Origin: Dyadobacter sp.
GTDB lineage: Bacteria; Bacteroidota; Bacteroidia; Cytophagales; Spirosomataceae
Direction of reading: 5' to 3'
DNA length: 64,000 bases
Assembly (NCBI RefSeq): GCF_017744695.1
Contig: NZ_JAGIAS010000005.1
Location: 1-64,000 of the forward strand
In this document: piece by piece, positions 16,556-24,717 of the stretch
Position numbering within the stretch: position 1 is the first letter of the stretch
Layout of the letters: each line of letters begins with the position of its first letter
Notes under the pieces: model-generated
Seen by the model: only the letters and a program-made list of their open reading frames with translations
Database searches by the model: none
What the model was told of the DNA's origin: nothing
Position numbers and translations under genes: made by a program

Positions 16556-17134
16556 ATGAATCAGGACATTCGCCAGCCGTTACCGGCCGCTTACCTTTCT
16601 ATCGACGAGGCTACGAAGGCCTCGGGGTTCACAATGGCTTCCGACATTTACACCTGCTCGTTACTTAAAACCCTGGCGGCGTCCAAGCCTGGCGGCAAGT
16701 TCCTCGAACTGGGTACGGGAACGGGCCTGTCCACCGCCTGGATACTGGACGGCATGGATGCGCATTCCACGCTTGTGTCGATCGACAACGATGCCCGATT
16801 TCTCGAAATCGCTGAAAACCATCTCGGTGGCGACCCGCGCCTCACGCTCGTGCATACCGACGGCGAAGACTGGGTGCATACGCATCTCGGCGAACGATAC
16901 GACTATATTTTTGCAGACACCTGGCATGGGAAATACCTTTTGCTCGATGAGGTGCTCAACATGCTCAACCCGGGCGCATTTTATATCATCGACGACATGC
17001 TCCCGCAGCCCAACTGGCCGGAAGGGCACGATCAGAAAGCGTTGAAACTCATCGAGTATCTCGATGGCCGCTCGGACCTGTCTGTGACCAAACAGGTGTG
17101 GGCGACGGGCATCATTCTGGCCGTTATGCTTTGA
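16556..17134 (+). CDS. Class I SAM-dependent O-methyltransferase
   Basis: 192 aa. The SAM-binding glycine loop is FLELGTGTGLSTAWI (residues 49-63), motif II is VSIDND, and DYIFADTWHGKY carries the acidic substrate-side residues. The fold matches catechol-type O-methyltransferases, but the substrate is unknown. Divergent from the ScyD/E-like gene. A separate gene for formaldehyde dehydrogenase follows after 178 bp, with its own likely promoter region. Confidence 0.8.
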   Translation: MNQDIRQPLPAAYLSIDEATKASGFTMASDIYTCSLLKTLAASKPGGKFLELGTGTGLSTAWILDGMDAHSTLVSIDNDARFLEIAENHLGGDPRLTLVHTDGEDWVHTHLGERYDYIFADTWHGKYLLLDEVLNMLNPGAFYIIDDMLPQPNWPEGHDQKALKLIEYLDGRSDLSVTKQVWATGIILAVML

Positions 17135-17312
17135 TCAACGCCGTTCTCCCAATCATCTCCTGAAATCGCCCTCTGGCTCAACCGGAGAGTGATTTGTAAC
17201 TTTTTGTGGTTTGTGTAGGAGTAAATTAAGGGTTCTGTTCGCTTGACTTTGATAATTGTAAGATGATCTTGTAATGATCAAAGATTTAGTACTAACCCTT
17301 AAATCTTAGCTT

Positions 17313-18500
17313 ATGTGCCAAAACCATGGAGTAGCTTACATCCGGCCCGGCGAGGTCGAAGTGCAGGAAATCGAGTACCCGAAGCTCGCGTTGGGCGACC
17401 GCAAATGCGAGCACGGCGTGATTCTGAAAATCGTTTCTACCAACATTTGCGGCAGTGACCAACACATGGTCCGTGGGCGTACCACAGCTCCTGCAGGGCT
17501 TGTGCTCGGGCATGAGATCACGGGCATTGTGATCGAAGCCGGGAGGGATGTTGAATTTATTAAGGTCGGCGATCTGGTGTCGGTGCCTTTTAATATTGCG
17601 TGCGGTCGCTGCCGCAATTGCAAGGAAGGTAAAACCGGTATTTGCCTGAACGTGAACCCTGCACGCCCGGGCGCCGCGTACGGGTATGTGGACATGGGCG
17701 GCTGGGTAGGCGGGCAAGCCGAATACGTAATGGTGCCTTATGCCGACTTCAACCTTCTTAAATTCCCCGACAAAGACCAGGGCATGGCCTACATTAAGGA
17801 CCTAACCCTGCTTTCCGATATTTTTCCGACTGGCTTCCACGGGGCCGTCACTGCGGGGGTAGGGCCGGGCTCGATCGTGTACGTCGCGGGGGCCGGTCCG
17901 GTCGGACTTGCTTGCGCAGCCTCCTGCCACTTGCTCGGCGCAGCCGTCGTGATCGTGGGCGATATGATCCCCGAACGGCTGGCTCAGGCTGCGAGCTTCG
18001 GCTGCGAAGTGATTGATCTGACGAAGGACACGCCATTGGAGCAAGCAATCGCTGAAATCATCGGTGTGCCGGAAGTGGATTGCTTCGTCGATTGCGTCGG
18101 CTTTGAAGCCCGTGGGCACGGTACCCACGCCGTCGAAGAGCGTCCCGCTACCGTCCTGAACACCGCCATGGCTGTCACCCGCGCCGGCGGCGCTATCGGT
18201 ATTCCGGGCCTTTACGTTACCGGCGACCCCGGCGCCCGCGACTCAGCGGCCAAGGAAGGTAGCCTGAGTATCCGTATCGGTCTTGGCTGGGCTAAATCGC
18301 ACTCGTTCTACACCGGCCAATGCCCGGTCATGAAATACCATCGCAACCTGATGAATGCGATCCTGTACGATAAAATCAAAATCGCCAAGGCCGTGAATGT
18401 GGAGGTGATTACCTTGCAGGACGCGCCGAGAGGCTATGCGGATTTTGACAAGGGCGCGGCGAAGAAGTTTGTAATTGACCCGCATGGGATGATTGTTTAA
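17313..18500 (+). CDS. fdhA: Glutathione-independent formaldehyde dehydrogenase (zinc-dependent)
   Basis: 395 aa, the full length of the family. The catalytic zinc ligands are Cys46 in NICGSDQH and His67-Glu68 in LGHEITG. The structural zinc cluster is CGRCRNCKEGKTGIC (Cys97, 100, 103, 111). The Rossmann fold has VYVAGAGPVGLACA. The enzyme oxidises formaldehyde to formate with bound NAD. It is in a unit of its own with a terminator 18 bp behind the stop. The TTAAATCTTAG before its ATG resembles the start context of the RNA-linked small genes, probably a generic feature. Confidence 0.9.
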   Translation: MCQNHGVAYIRPGEVEVQEIEYPKLALGDRKCEHGVILKIVSTNICGSDQHMVRGRTTAPAGLVLGHEITGIVIEAGRDVEFIKVGDLVSVPFNIACGRCRNCKEGKTGICLNVNPARPGAAYGYVDMGGWVGGQAEYVMVPYADFNLLKFPDKDQGMAYIKDLTLLSDIFPTGFHGAVTAGVGPGSIVYVAGAGPVGLACAASCHLLGAAVVIVGDMIPERLAQAASFGCEVIDLTKDTPLEQAIAEIIGVPEVDCFVDCVGFEARGHGTHAVEERPATVLNTAMAVTRAGGAIGIPGLYVTGDPGARDSAAKEGSLSIRIGLGWAKSHSFYTGQCPVMKYHRNLMNAILYDKIKIAKAVNVEVITLQDAPRGYADFDKGAAKKFVIDPHGMIV

Positions 18501-18518
18501 TGAGTTGAAATCAAATGC

Positions 18519-18554
18519 AAAGCGGCTCCGGATTTTGAGATCGGGAGCCGCTTT
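18519..18554 (+). terminator. Intrinsic terminator after fdhA
   Basis: AAAGCGGCTCC (18519-18529) pairs perfectly with GGAGCCGCTTT (18544-18554) and is followed by GTGTTTTTG. 18555-18714 between this and RNA element 2 shows no gene I can support. Confidence 0.85.
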
Positions 18555-18714
18555 GTGTTTTTGAGAACACTGCTATTCGCTAGTGAAGCCATTTGATCAT
18601 TAAGCAATTCAGTTTGCACATTTATCCCAGTAAGACGTCCTTTTCCTAATAGTTCCGCCTTGTATTCATTGCTAATTCTCTCTAACATGGGGCTTCCTAA
18701 GATGCTAAGTCGAT

Positions 18715-18808
18715 ATGAAAAACCTTGCAAGAAATGCCCTGTTATGGTGCGGGCCAGCGAAAGCTCCTGGATGTCCGCTTAGCGACATTAGGACACCTAA
18801 AACAGGGC
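18715..18808 (+). ncRNA. Structured RNA element, copy 2, upstream of an 82-aa gene
   Basis: This aligns with copy 1 at 4251-4351. P1 is GCCCTGTT (18736-18743) with AACAGGGC (18801-18808, perfect here). The ATGGTG and TTAGGACACCT strands of P2 are unchanged. P3 again ends in GCGAAAG but with different flanking pairs. P4 is ATGTC (18771-18775) with GACAT (18784-18788) where copy 1 has ACGC with GCGT. Paired changes in P3 and P4 with fixed loops are what a conserved RNA structure gives. No T-run follows P1 in this copy, so it is not simply a terminator. The 82-aa gene begins 28 bp later. Confidence 0.6.
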
Positions 18809-18825
18809 TCATCATTCATCCTTAA
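18715..18825 (+). CDS. Possible 36-aa leader peptide inside RNA element 2
   Basis: ATG at 18715 opens MKNLARNALLWCGPAK and stops at 18823-18825. Its first 13 residues match the copy-1 peptide at ten positions, but the rest follows the RNA fold. It runs past P1, unlike copy 1. Coding is uncertain, as for the other copy. Confidence 0.25.
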   Translation: MKNLARNALLWCGPAKAPGCPLSDIRTPKTGLIIHP

Positions 18826-18836
18826 ATTCTAAGCGA

Positions 18837-19085
18837 ATGACAACATCATCAACAACTTTTGAATCTTCCGATTCAAGGCTCCTTGCGTACGGGCGCGAGG
18901 TCAATGCATTACTAAGCAGCGATAGCGCCGATGGTATGGCGGATGAGCTCTGGACGATGTTCAGCGGCTACATGCTCGCGCAGAAAGAACTGGGTCATTG
19001 CCCGGAGATCGCCAATACCTTTTTCACATTTAAAGATTTGCTGCTCTTTTTCGAGAAAATCGAGCGGATACGAAGTGCCGGTTAA
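18837..19085 (+). CDS. Small protein of unknown family, paralogue of the 81-aa gene at 4.4 kb
   Basis: 82 aa. It shares with the 4374-4619 product the blocks LLAYGREV, DELWTMFSGYMLAQKELGH, and FFTFKDLLLFFEKIE, with different N-termini. It is predicted helical, without signal or membrane segment; I do not recognise the family. It lies 28 bp behind RNA element 2 and 70 bp ahead of an AbiE-type toxin-antitoxin operon that has its own operator. The whole RNA-plus-gene unit is therefore present twice in this window. Confidence 0.7.
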   Translation: MTTSSTTFESSDSRLLAYGREVNALLSSDSADGMADELWTMFSGYMLAQKELGHCPEIANTFFTFKDLLLFFEKIERIRSAG

Positions 19086-19103
19086 AATGTTTTGAGAATG
19101 AAA

Positions 19104-19136
19104 TTTGTGTCACAAAAAATTATTAAATTTGTGACA
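19104..19136 (+). promoter_or_regulatory. Operator/promoter of the AbiE-type operon
   Basis: TGTCACAAA (19108-19116) and TTTGTGACA (19128-19136) form a perfect 9-bp inverted repeat. The first arm overlaps a local palindrome, TTTGTGTCACAAA (19104-19116). The second arm overlaps TAAATTTG (19124-19131), a match to the -7 box TAnnTTTG, with TTTG 16 bp upstream as a possible -33. AbiEi antitoxins repress their own operon by binding inverted repeats, so this site suits autoregulation. The antitoxin ATG is 19 bp downstream. Confidence 0.65.
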
Positions 19137-19154
19137 TAATTAAATTGATATTTT

Positions 19155-19742
19155 ATGAGTCAATCAATTCATAATAAAGTATTTAATAGAATTGTTAAGA
19201 CAAAGCGCGGAAGAGTATTTTTGACAAGTGAATTTGCTGACTTGGGAGGGGATACTGCTACCAGAAAGGCGTTGTCACGGTTAGTGCAAGAAGGAGTACT
19301 GGAACGGCTGGCGCAGGGGATCTATCTTTATCCTAAGACGGATCCTGATTTTGGGGTACTTTATCCCTCAGCCGAGACTATTGTGAAGCACATAGCCCGT
19401 CGCGATCACGTGCGAATTATTCCCACCGGGCCCGCTGCTTTGAATCTGGTAGGGTTGTCTACGCAGGTAGCGATGAATTTAGTATACCTGACCGACGGAG
19501 CGCCGAGAAAATTGAAAATTGGGATGCAAACCGTTGTCTTTAAGGCTACAACTGCTAAACGGGTAGCATTTAAAGGGTATCTCACCATGCTTGTTGTGCA
19601 GGCTTTGCGGGAACGTGGGCAAGATCGTGTTACCGAAAGAGATTTGAAGCGTGTTAAAGAATTATTACAACGTGAAGATGAGAGGGTTATTCGGCATGAT
19701 CTGAAACTTGCGCCAACCTGGATTGCCAAGCTTTTAAAATAG
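19155..19742 (+). CDS. AbiEi-like antitoxin (DUF6088), type IV toxin-antitoxin
   Basis: 195 aa. The N-terminal winged helix (GRVFLTSEFADLGGDTATRK followed by RLVQEGVLERLAQGIYLYPK) is the AbiEi/DUF6088 DNA-binding domain, and the C-terminal part is the antitoxin fold. In AbiE systems the antitoxin does not bind the toxin but counters it and represses the operon. It is the first gene of the pair, 27 bp before the toxin gene, with a palindromic operator just upstream. Confidence 0.8.
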   Translation: MSQSIHNKVFNRIVKTKRGRVFLTSEFADLGGDTATRKALSRLVQEGVLERLAQGIYLYPKTDPDFGVLYPSAETIVKHIARRDHVRIIPTGPAALNLVGLSTQVAMNLVYLTDGAPRKLKIGMQTVVFKATTAKRVAFKGYLTMLVVQALRERGQDRVTERDLKRVKELLQREDERVIRHDLKLAPTWIAKLLK

Positions 19743-19769
19743 TTTTTCATTTATTAACACACACATATT

Positions 19770-20771
19770 ATGAATGAACGGCTGAAGGCGTCGCTGACAC
19801 GCCGTGTAGAAATCCTTGACTTTGTCAGTCAAGCGACCAAACTACCCCCACAAACTGTTGAAAAGGATTGGTGGGTCACCCTAGCACTTTTCGCCATATT
19901 CAGAACTCCATTTGCACAGCACTTGGTTTTCAAAGGCGGTACTTCGCTCAGCAAATCCTGGGGGTTGATCGAACGCTTTTCGGAAGATATTGATCTGGTG
20001 CTTGACCGATCCGCATTGGGTTTTGAAGGCGAGTTAAGTAGAACCCAGATCGCCAAACTTCGGAGGGCTTCGTGCGCATTTATTTCGTGTGCTTTCAGGG
20101 ATGCAATCCATAACCAGATTAGCGAAATAGGTGTTACAAGCGATGCATTCTCGCTGGACGCCGCGTTCTCCGAAGATTCAGATCGTGATCCGCAGATTTT
20201 ACATTTGCGTTATCGATCGGATCTTGAGATCGGGGTTTATTTGAGAAATGAAGTACTGATCGAAATTGGTGCGCGGTCGCTTCGGGAGCCTGCAATGCCG
20301 ACGCCGATTACGTCAATAATCAGTCAGGTGCTGGGCGAAAAGACCATTGCGGGCAGGACCTTTGATGTGCTGTCGGTGATGCCGGAGCGTACATTTCTTG
20401 AAAAGTTGTTCTTGCTGCATGAGGAGTTCTGCAAACCGGCAGATAAGATCAGACATGATCGTATGTCGCGACATTTGTACGATCTGGAAAGAATTATGGA
20501 TACAGATTTTGGCTTGAATGCATTGTCTGACCACGCGCTGTACCGGACGATCGTCGAGCATCGCAGAAAGTTTAATGCAGTGAAGGGAGTAGATTACGAC
20601 TCACATTCCCGCCGGAGTATTTGCTTTATTCCGGGCGAGAACGTGATAACAAGCTGGGAGAAAGACTACCGATCAATGCAGGAAAATATGATTTACGGGC
20701 AGTCGCTTCCCTTTTTAAAGTTGATTCAGAGGTTAAAAGAGCTCGAAGAGCGCATTAGAATTATCAATTAA
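19770..20771 (+). CDS. AbiEii-like nucleotidyltransferase toxin
   Basis: 333 aa. FKGGTSLSKSW (residues 55-65) and SEDIDLVLDR (Asp73, Asp75) form the nucleotidyltransferase active site of AbiEii/AbiGii toxins, which add nucleotides to tRNA or otherwise stop growth during phage attack. The C-terminal helical region (PERTFLEKLFLLHEE, DRMSRHLYDLERIM) carries the other family motifs. Length and order after the antitoxin are normal, and all key residues are present, so the system looks intact. Its stop overlaps by four bases that of the convergent Nif3-like gene. Confidence 0.85.
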   Translation: MNERLKASLTRRVEILDFVSQATKLPPQTVEKDWWVTLALFAIFRTPFAQHLVFKGGTSLSKSWGLIERFSEDIDLVLDRSALGFEGELSRTQIAKLRRASCAFISCAFRDAIHNQISEIGVTSDAFSLDAAFSEDSDRDPQILHLRYRSDLEIGVYLRNEVLIEIGARSLREPAMPTPITSIISQVLGEKTIAGRTFDVLSVMPERTFLEKLFLLHEEFCKPADKIRHDRMSRHLYDLERIMDTDFGLNALSDHALYRTIVEHRRKFNAVKGVDYDSHSRRSICFIPGENVITSWEKDYRSMQENMIYGQSLPFLKLIQRLKELEERIRIIN

Positions 20772-21664
20772 ATCCACACAAAAGGATCCCCGGACGCCAC
20801 GTGCGTCACTTTAATCCCCGAAATCTTCGGCTGTAACCACTCCACAAAATACTCCATTCCCGGCTCTTCGCTCACGGCGTGACCGAGCACGATCAATGCC
20901 ATTTTTGAGCCCAGTAGCCGCCCGTCACGGGCATATTCGACACCTTCCCATTCGGGCGTTTCGCCCACGATGAGTACATCCGGCTTTTCGCCAACGGCCA
21001 CCGATACTTGCCGTTGGCCACCGGCCGCGCCGGGCATAATGGCGAGCTTGGAGCAGGATTGGCTCAGGTCACCGATCACACGGAGTTTCTGGATGCCCAG
21101 TCTGGTTTTGAGGTGCTTTACGAGGTCTCCAAGCGAGGTCGGGGGGATAGTCAATGCAGGAGATTCGTTTTTATAGTACTGCGTCCAGCCGGCTTTTTTC
21201 ACGACGCCGTACCGTATCGCATCCGGTTTGAGGGAATGGCAGTGATCGTGGAAGCGCCAGACGGCGATTTTATGCTTTTCAAGCAATGCCTGTTTCTGTT
21301 TCACGACTTCGTTGCCTTTTACCCATTCCGTATCGTCGCGGTGGTTGTAGAACGTGGGTTCGTGAGCGATGATGAGGTTGGCTTTCAGTTTGGCGGCCTG
21401 TTCGATGACGGTAGCCGTGGCGAACATCGTGGTAACAATGCCGGTCACAGCTTGGTCGGGACTGCCGGATTTAATGGTGTCGACGGTGTCCGGGATCGGT
21501 TTCAGGTTACCTTCTTTGAGAATCAGGTCGATGATCTGCTGGACGGTATATGCCTTCGGGCTTGCGCCGAAGAGCATTTCAGGTGTCAGCAATGTGAAAG
21601 CACCGGCGGACAGCGCGGCCTGAGCCAGGAAGCTACGTCGGTTTGTGAGGTCAGATGTTGTCAT
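20768..21664 (-). CDS. Nif3-like dinuclear metal protein with twin-arginine-like signal
   Basis: 298 aa. The start is TTSDLTNRRSFLAQAAL, a Tat-like signal, followed by a Nif3/NGG1-interacting domain. HEPTFYNHRDDTEW is the metal-binding His block, and the C-terminal VSEEPGMEYFVEWLQP carries the other ligand region. Nif3 proteins form hexamers with two metals; the reaction is unsettled (GTP cyclohydrolase-I-like fold). Export by Tat is unusual for the family, which is mostly cytoplasmic. Its start is flanked by the 10-bp repeat array. Confidence 0.75.
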   Translation of the reverse strand: MTTSDLTNRRSFLAQAALSAGAFTLLTPEMLFGASPKAYTVQQIIDLILKEGNLKPIPDTVDTIKSGSPDQAVTGIVTTMFATATVIEQAAKLKANLIIAHEPTFYNHRDDTEWVKGNEVVKQKQALLEKHKIAVWRFHDHCHSLKPDAIRYGVVKKAGWTQYYKNESPALTIPPTSLGDLVKHLKTRLGIQKLRVIGDLSQSCSKLAIMPGAAGGQRQVSVAVGEKPDVLIVGETPEWEGVEYARDGRLLGSKMALIVLGHAVSEEPGMEYFVEWLQPKISGIKVTHVASGDPFVWI

Positions 21665-21669
21665 GGGAC

Positions 21670-21887
21670 GTCGGGAATAGTCAGGTATTGTCAGGTGTTG
21701 TCAGGAATGGTTAGGTATTGTCGGGACGGTCAGATGTTGTCAGGAATGGTCAGGTATTGTCAGGTGTTGTCAGGAATGGTTAGGCATTGTCGGGATGGTC
21801 AGATGTTGTCAGGAATGGTTAGGTATTGTCGGGGATGGTCAGATGTTGCCAAGTATTGTCAGAGATGGTCAGGTGTTGTTAGGAATG
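21670..21887. repeat. 10-bp-periodic tandem array (about 22 units) with 69-bp higher-order repeat
   Basis: From 21670 the sequence is a chain of units close to GTCAGGnnTT or GTCAGGAATG, almost all exactly 10 bp (two are 9 bp). Seven units form a 69-bp block at 21680-21748 that is repeated at 21749-21817 with only two changes, then in diverged order at 21818-21887. It fills most of the gap between the Nif3-like start and the permease stop. The 10-bp period is about one DNA helical turn, so every unit presents the same face. Confidence 0.85.
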
Positions 21888-21937
21888 GATTAATGATCAG
21901 GTGTTACATAGATTTCACCCAATATAAAACAATAAAT

Positions 21938-22017
21938 GACCATTTCTGACAACACCTCACCACACTTGACAACACCTGATACTTGACAACCGCTGACCAC
22001 CCTTGACCGCTTATGAC
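21938..22017. repeat. Inverted arm of the 10-bp array
   Basis: This segment carries about eight 10-bp units of the complementary sense (CATTTCTGAC, AACACCTCAC, CACACTTGAC, AACACCTGAT and so on), which pair with the array to the left across a spacer of about 50 bp. In RNA from either strand it could form a long imperfect hairpin just after the permease operon stop at 22021. The same units, in one copy per arm, build the hairpin at 38953-39029. Confidence 0.75.
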
Positions 22018-22020
22018 GGC

Positions 22021-24717
22021 CTACTCACTCCTGAGTGACTTCACCGGATTCATCAGAGCTGCCCGAATGCTCTGGAAGCTTACGGACGCGAATGCGATAG
22101 TGATCGACAAAGCAGCGGCGATCACAAACATCCACCATTCGATATCGATGCGGTAGGCGAAATCACTGAGCCAGAAGTCTACACCGTACCAGGCGATGGG
22201 CGCGCCGATGACGACGGCAAGGAGCACGAGTTTCAGGAAATCTTTGGAAAGCAGCGTTACAATGCCCGAAACGGTGGCGCCCAGGACTTTTCGGACGCCT
22301 ATTTCCTTGGTGCGTTGCGCGATGGTGTACGATGAGAGCCCGAAGATGCCAAGCGAGGCGATCAGCACGGCAAGCATTGAGAAGAAGCTGGAAATCTGGC
22401 CGAAAATACGGTCGTCTTTGTACTGTTCGTCAAAGCGCTGGTCCATGAAAAAGTAATTGAAATTATTACCCGGGAAAAACTCGTCGTACTTTTTGTGCAC
22501 CATGGCAATGCTTTGTACGGGGTTGGAGGCGTTGATTTTCACTGAAATAAATCCGGACAACGTATAAAAAGGTGCAAACACGATGGGTTCGATGCTGTGT
22601 TTCAGGGATTGCTGGTGAAAATCGCTTACAACACCTATGATATCCCACTCCCTGTTGTTGAATAGGAACTTCTGCCCGGCAGCGTCGGCTGCATCCTTGA
22701 AGCCCAGTAATTTTGCTGCTGATTCGTTCAGAATGGCGCTTGTGACTTTGTTACCTATTGGGTTGGAGTCGGTAGGCAGGAAGTTGCGGCCGGCGAGCAG
22801 CGGAATTTTGTAGGCTTCAAAAAAGTCGGCATCGACGGCCATCCGGCTGAATGTGACGCCTTTGGGGGCATCAGAGCCCACTCGCCGGAAATTGAAGCTG
22901 CGGCTCAGGCGGTTGCCAAACACGCTTCCCGAAGCACTGGCGATTTGTACCGACGGGATGCGTTCGAGCTCGGTTTTAAAGCTGTTAATGCGGTCGATGG
23001 AGGTGGAATCCCAACGCGTGAGCTCCGGGCCGCGCACTACGAGTACCTGCTCCATGTCAAACCCCAACCTCTCTTCGCGCATGAATTGGATTTGTTTAAA
23101 AACAATGAATGTACCTACAATGAGTACCATCGAAGCAGTGTACTGGAACACCACCAGCGATTGCCGCACCCAGATGCCCTTGGCTGAGCGTTTGAAAGAT
23201 CCTTTCAAAACCTGTACAGCTTTGAATGAAGACAATGCGAATGCCGGATAAAAGCCTGAAAGCAGAATCCCCAATAGGAAAATCCCTGCCACGGCAAGCG
23301 CAAAAACCGGACCGCCGAACCCTGAGCCGGTCAGCAGCGCAAACGACAATGGTTTTTCAATCAGTTTGTTTAGCAGCGGTTGCAGTAATAAGGTCAGCAC
23401 AACGCCGAGTGTCAGGCCGAGGATATTCAGCACCACCGATTCGGACATAAACTGGCCGATAAGCTGGCCCCGGGTTGCGCCGGCCACCTTACGCACGCCT
23501 ACCTCGCGGGCGCGTTCCAGTGAGCGGGCGGTGGCAAGGTTGATATAATTGATCCAGGCAATAAGCAAAATAAACGTCGCGATAATGAGCATCGTCCAGA
23601 CAGCTTTTCCATTATTAACCTGCCCGATTTCATATTCATAATTCGAAAAGAGGTGTGCTTTGCCAAGCGGTTGCAGAAAAAACTGCTCCACGCTGCCTGA
23701 GACCTTGCTACCATGGAAATGCCGGTCGCTGAATGCAGGCAGTTTTTTCTCCAGTGCCACAACATCCGAGCCGGGCCGGAGTTTGAGGTAATGCCATACG
23801 TCGGAGCTTTCCCAGCTGTTCCTGATCCACTCGCCCCAGGTTTGAGGGAGCGTTTCGAAGGACATCAATGCACCATATTGTAAATGGGAGGTAGCTGGAA
23901 AGTCCTTCATAACGCCGGTAATCTGGTAGGGCTTAGTATCCAGGTCTACGACAATGGATTTACCGAGCAGGGCCGTATAATCGGCCGGACTCGCATTGAA
24001 AATTCGTTTGGCATTGGTTTCCGAAATGACAATGGAATAGGGGGCTTTCAAAGCGGTTTTGTAGTCGCCCGCCACCAGCGGAAATGTGAAAAACGATAAA
24101 AAACGCTCGTCGGCATAAGCGCCGTTTTCTGCGAATATGCGGCTATCCTTTTGCAAGTTGAATGTACCCGGATTGGCCACGGTGGTGTAGGTTTCGACTT
24201 CGTTGAAATCGCTGGCCATTGCAGCCGCAACGGCGGGATAGGTAATAGTACCGTGCTGGATCAGTTTACCCTGCTGGAAGCGGTCATTGGTAACCCGGTA
24301 AATACGCCCGAAGTCGTTGTTAAACCTGTCGAAGCTCAGCTCGAAGCTTACGTATTGCAGGATCATCAGGCAGGCGGTGATGCCGGCGACCAGCCCGGTA
24401 ATGTTCAAGGCGGAAAAACCCTTGTTTTTCCACATGTTACGCAGGGCAATCTTAAAATAATTCCGAATCATGGTAGGTTGAAATACAGATGTTTTTGGGA
24501 ACTCCGATGCTTCTTTTCGGAATGCAAAAGGCCGGACGATGCTGAAAACATCGCGCACGTAGCGGGCACGCGCGTGTTTCGCGCCATATGTGCGTAAACG
24601 CTGCGTGAAAAGCTCATGAAGGTCGCCTTCCAGCTCCTGCACCAAATGCGAAGCGCAGAATAGCCGCAGCAGTCGGCCCGGCCAGCGGGGCGGTTGGGTG
24701 TCGGGCAATTTATTCAC
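22021..24717 (-). CDS. MacB/FtsX-type ABC transporter permease with prefix domain, third in operon
   Basis: 898 aa. The N-terminal 60 residues (PPRWPGRLLRLFC, then LEGDLHELFTQRL) are the permease prefix domain common in Cytophagales. Then comes a MacB-type periplasmic core (about 110-330), three TM helices with VGVRKVAGATRGQL, a second core, and a C-terminal FtsX block ending in TKEIGVRKVLGA. It overlaps by eight bases the start of the upstream permease stop region, so the genes are translationally linked. No nucleotide-binding partner is encoded here. The substrate is unknown; this family often handles antimicrobial peptides or lipoproteins. Confidence 0.85.
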   Translation of the reverse strand: MNKLPDTQPPRWPGRLLRLFCASHLVQELEGDLHELFTQRLRTYGAKHARARYVRDVFSIVRPFAFRKEASEFPKTSVFQPTMIRNYFKIALRNMWKNKGFSALNITGLVAGITACLMILQYVSFELSFDRFNNDFGRIYRVTNDRFQQGKLIQHGTITYPAVAAAMASDFNEVETYTTVANPGTFNLQKDSRIFAENGAYADERFLSFFTFPLVAGDYKTALKAPYSIVISETNAKRIFNASPADYTALLGKSIVVDLDTKPYQITGVMKDFPATSHLQYGALMSFETLPQTWGEWIRNSWESSDVWHYLKLRPGSDVVALEKKLPAFSDRHFHGSKVSGSVEQFFLQPLGKAHLFSNYEYEIGQVNNGKAVWTMLIIATFILLIAWINYINLATARSLERAREVGVRKVAGATRGQLIGQFMSESVVLNILGLTLGVVLTLLLQPLLNKLIEKPLSFALLTGSGFGGPVFALAVAGIFLLGILLSGFYPAFALSSFKAVQVLKGSFKRSAKGIWVRQSLVVFQYTASMVLIVGTFIVFKQIQFMREERLGFDMEQVLVVRGPELTRWDSTSIDRINSFKTELERIPSVQIASASGSVFGNRLSRSFNFRRVGSDAPKGVTFSRMAVDADFFEAYKIPLLAGRNFLPTDSNPIGNKVTSAILNESAAKLLGFKDAADAAGQKFLFNNREWDIIGVVSDFHQQSLKHSIEPIVFAPFYTLSGFISVKINASNPVQSIAMVHKKYDEFFPGNNFNYFFMDQRFDEQYKDDRIFGQISSFFSMLAVLIASLGIFGLSSYTIAQRTKEIGVRKVLGATVSGIVTLLSKDFLKLVLLAVVIGAPIAWYGVDFWLSDFAYRIDIEWWMFVIAAALSITIAFASVSFQSIRAALMNPVKSLRSE

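Noticed and set aside
18497..18730. 77-codon minus-strand frame over the fdhA terminator
   Set aside because: It overlaps the fdhA stop, the terminator hairpin and the start of RNA element 2 and has no recognisable domain.
21008..21949. 313-codon plus-strand frame reaching into the repeat array
   Set aside because: Its first two thirds are antisense to the Nif3-like gene and the rest is repeat-encoded low complexity.
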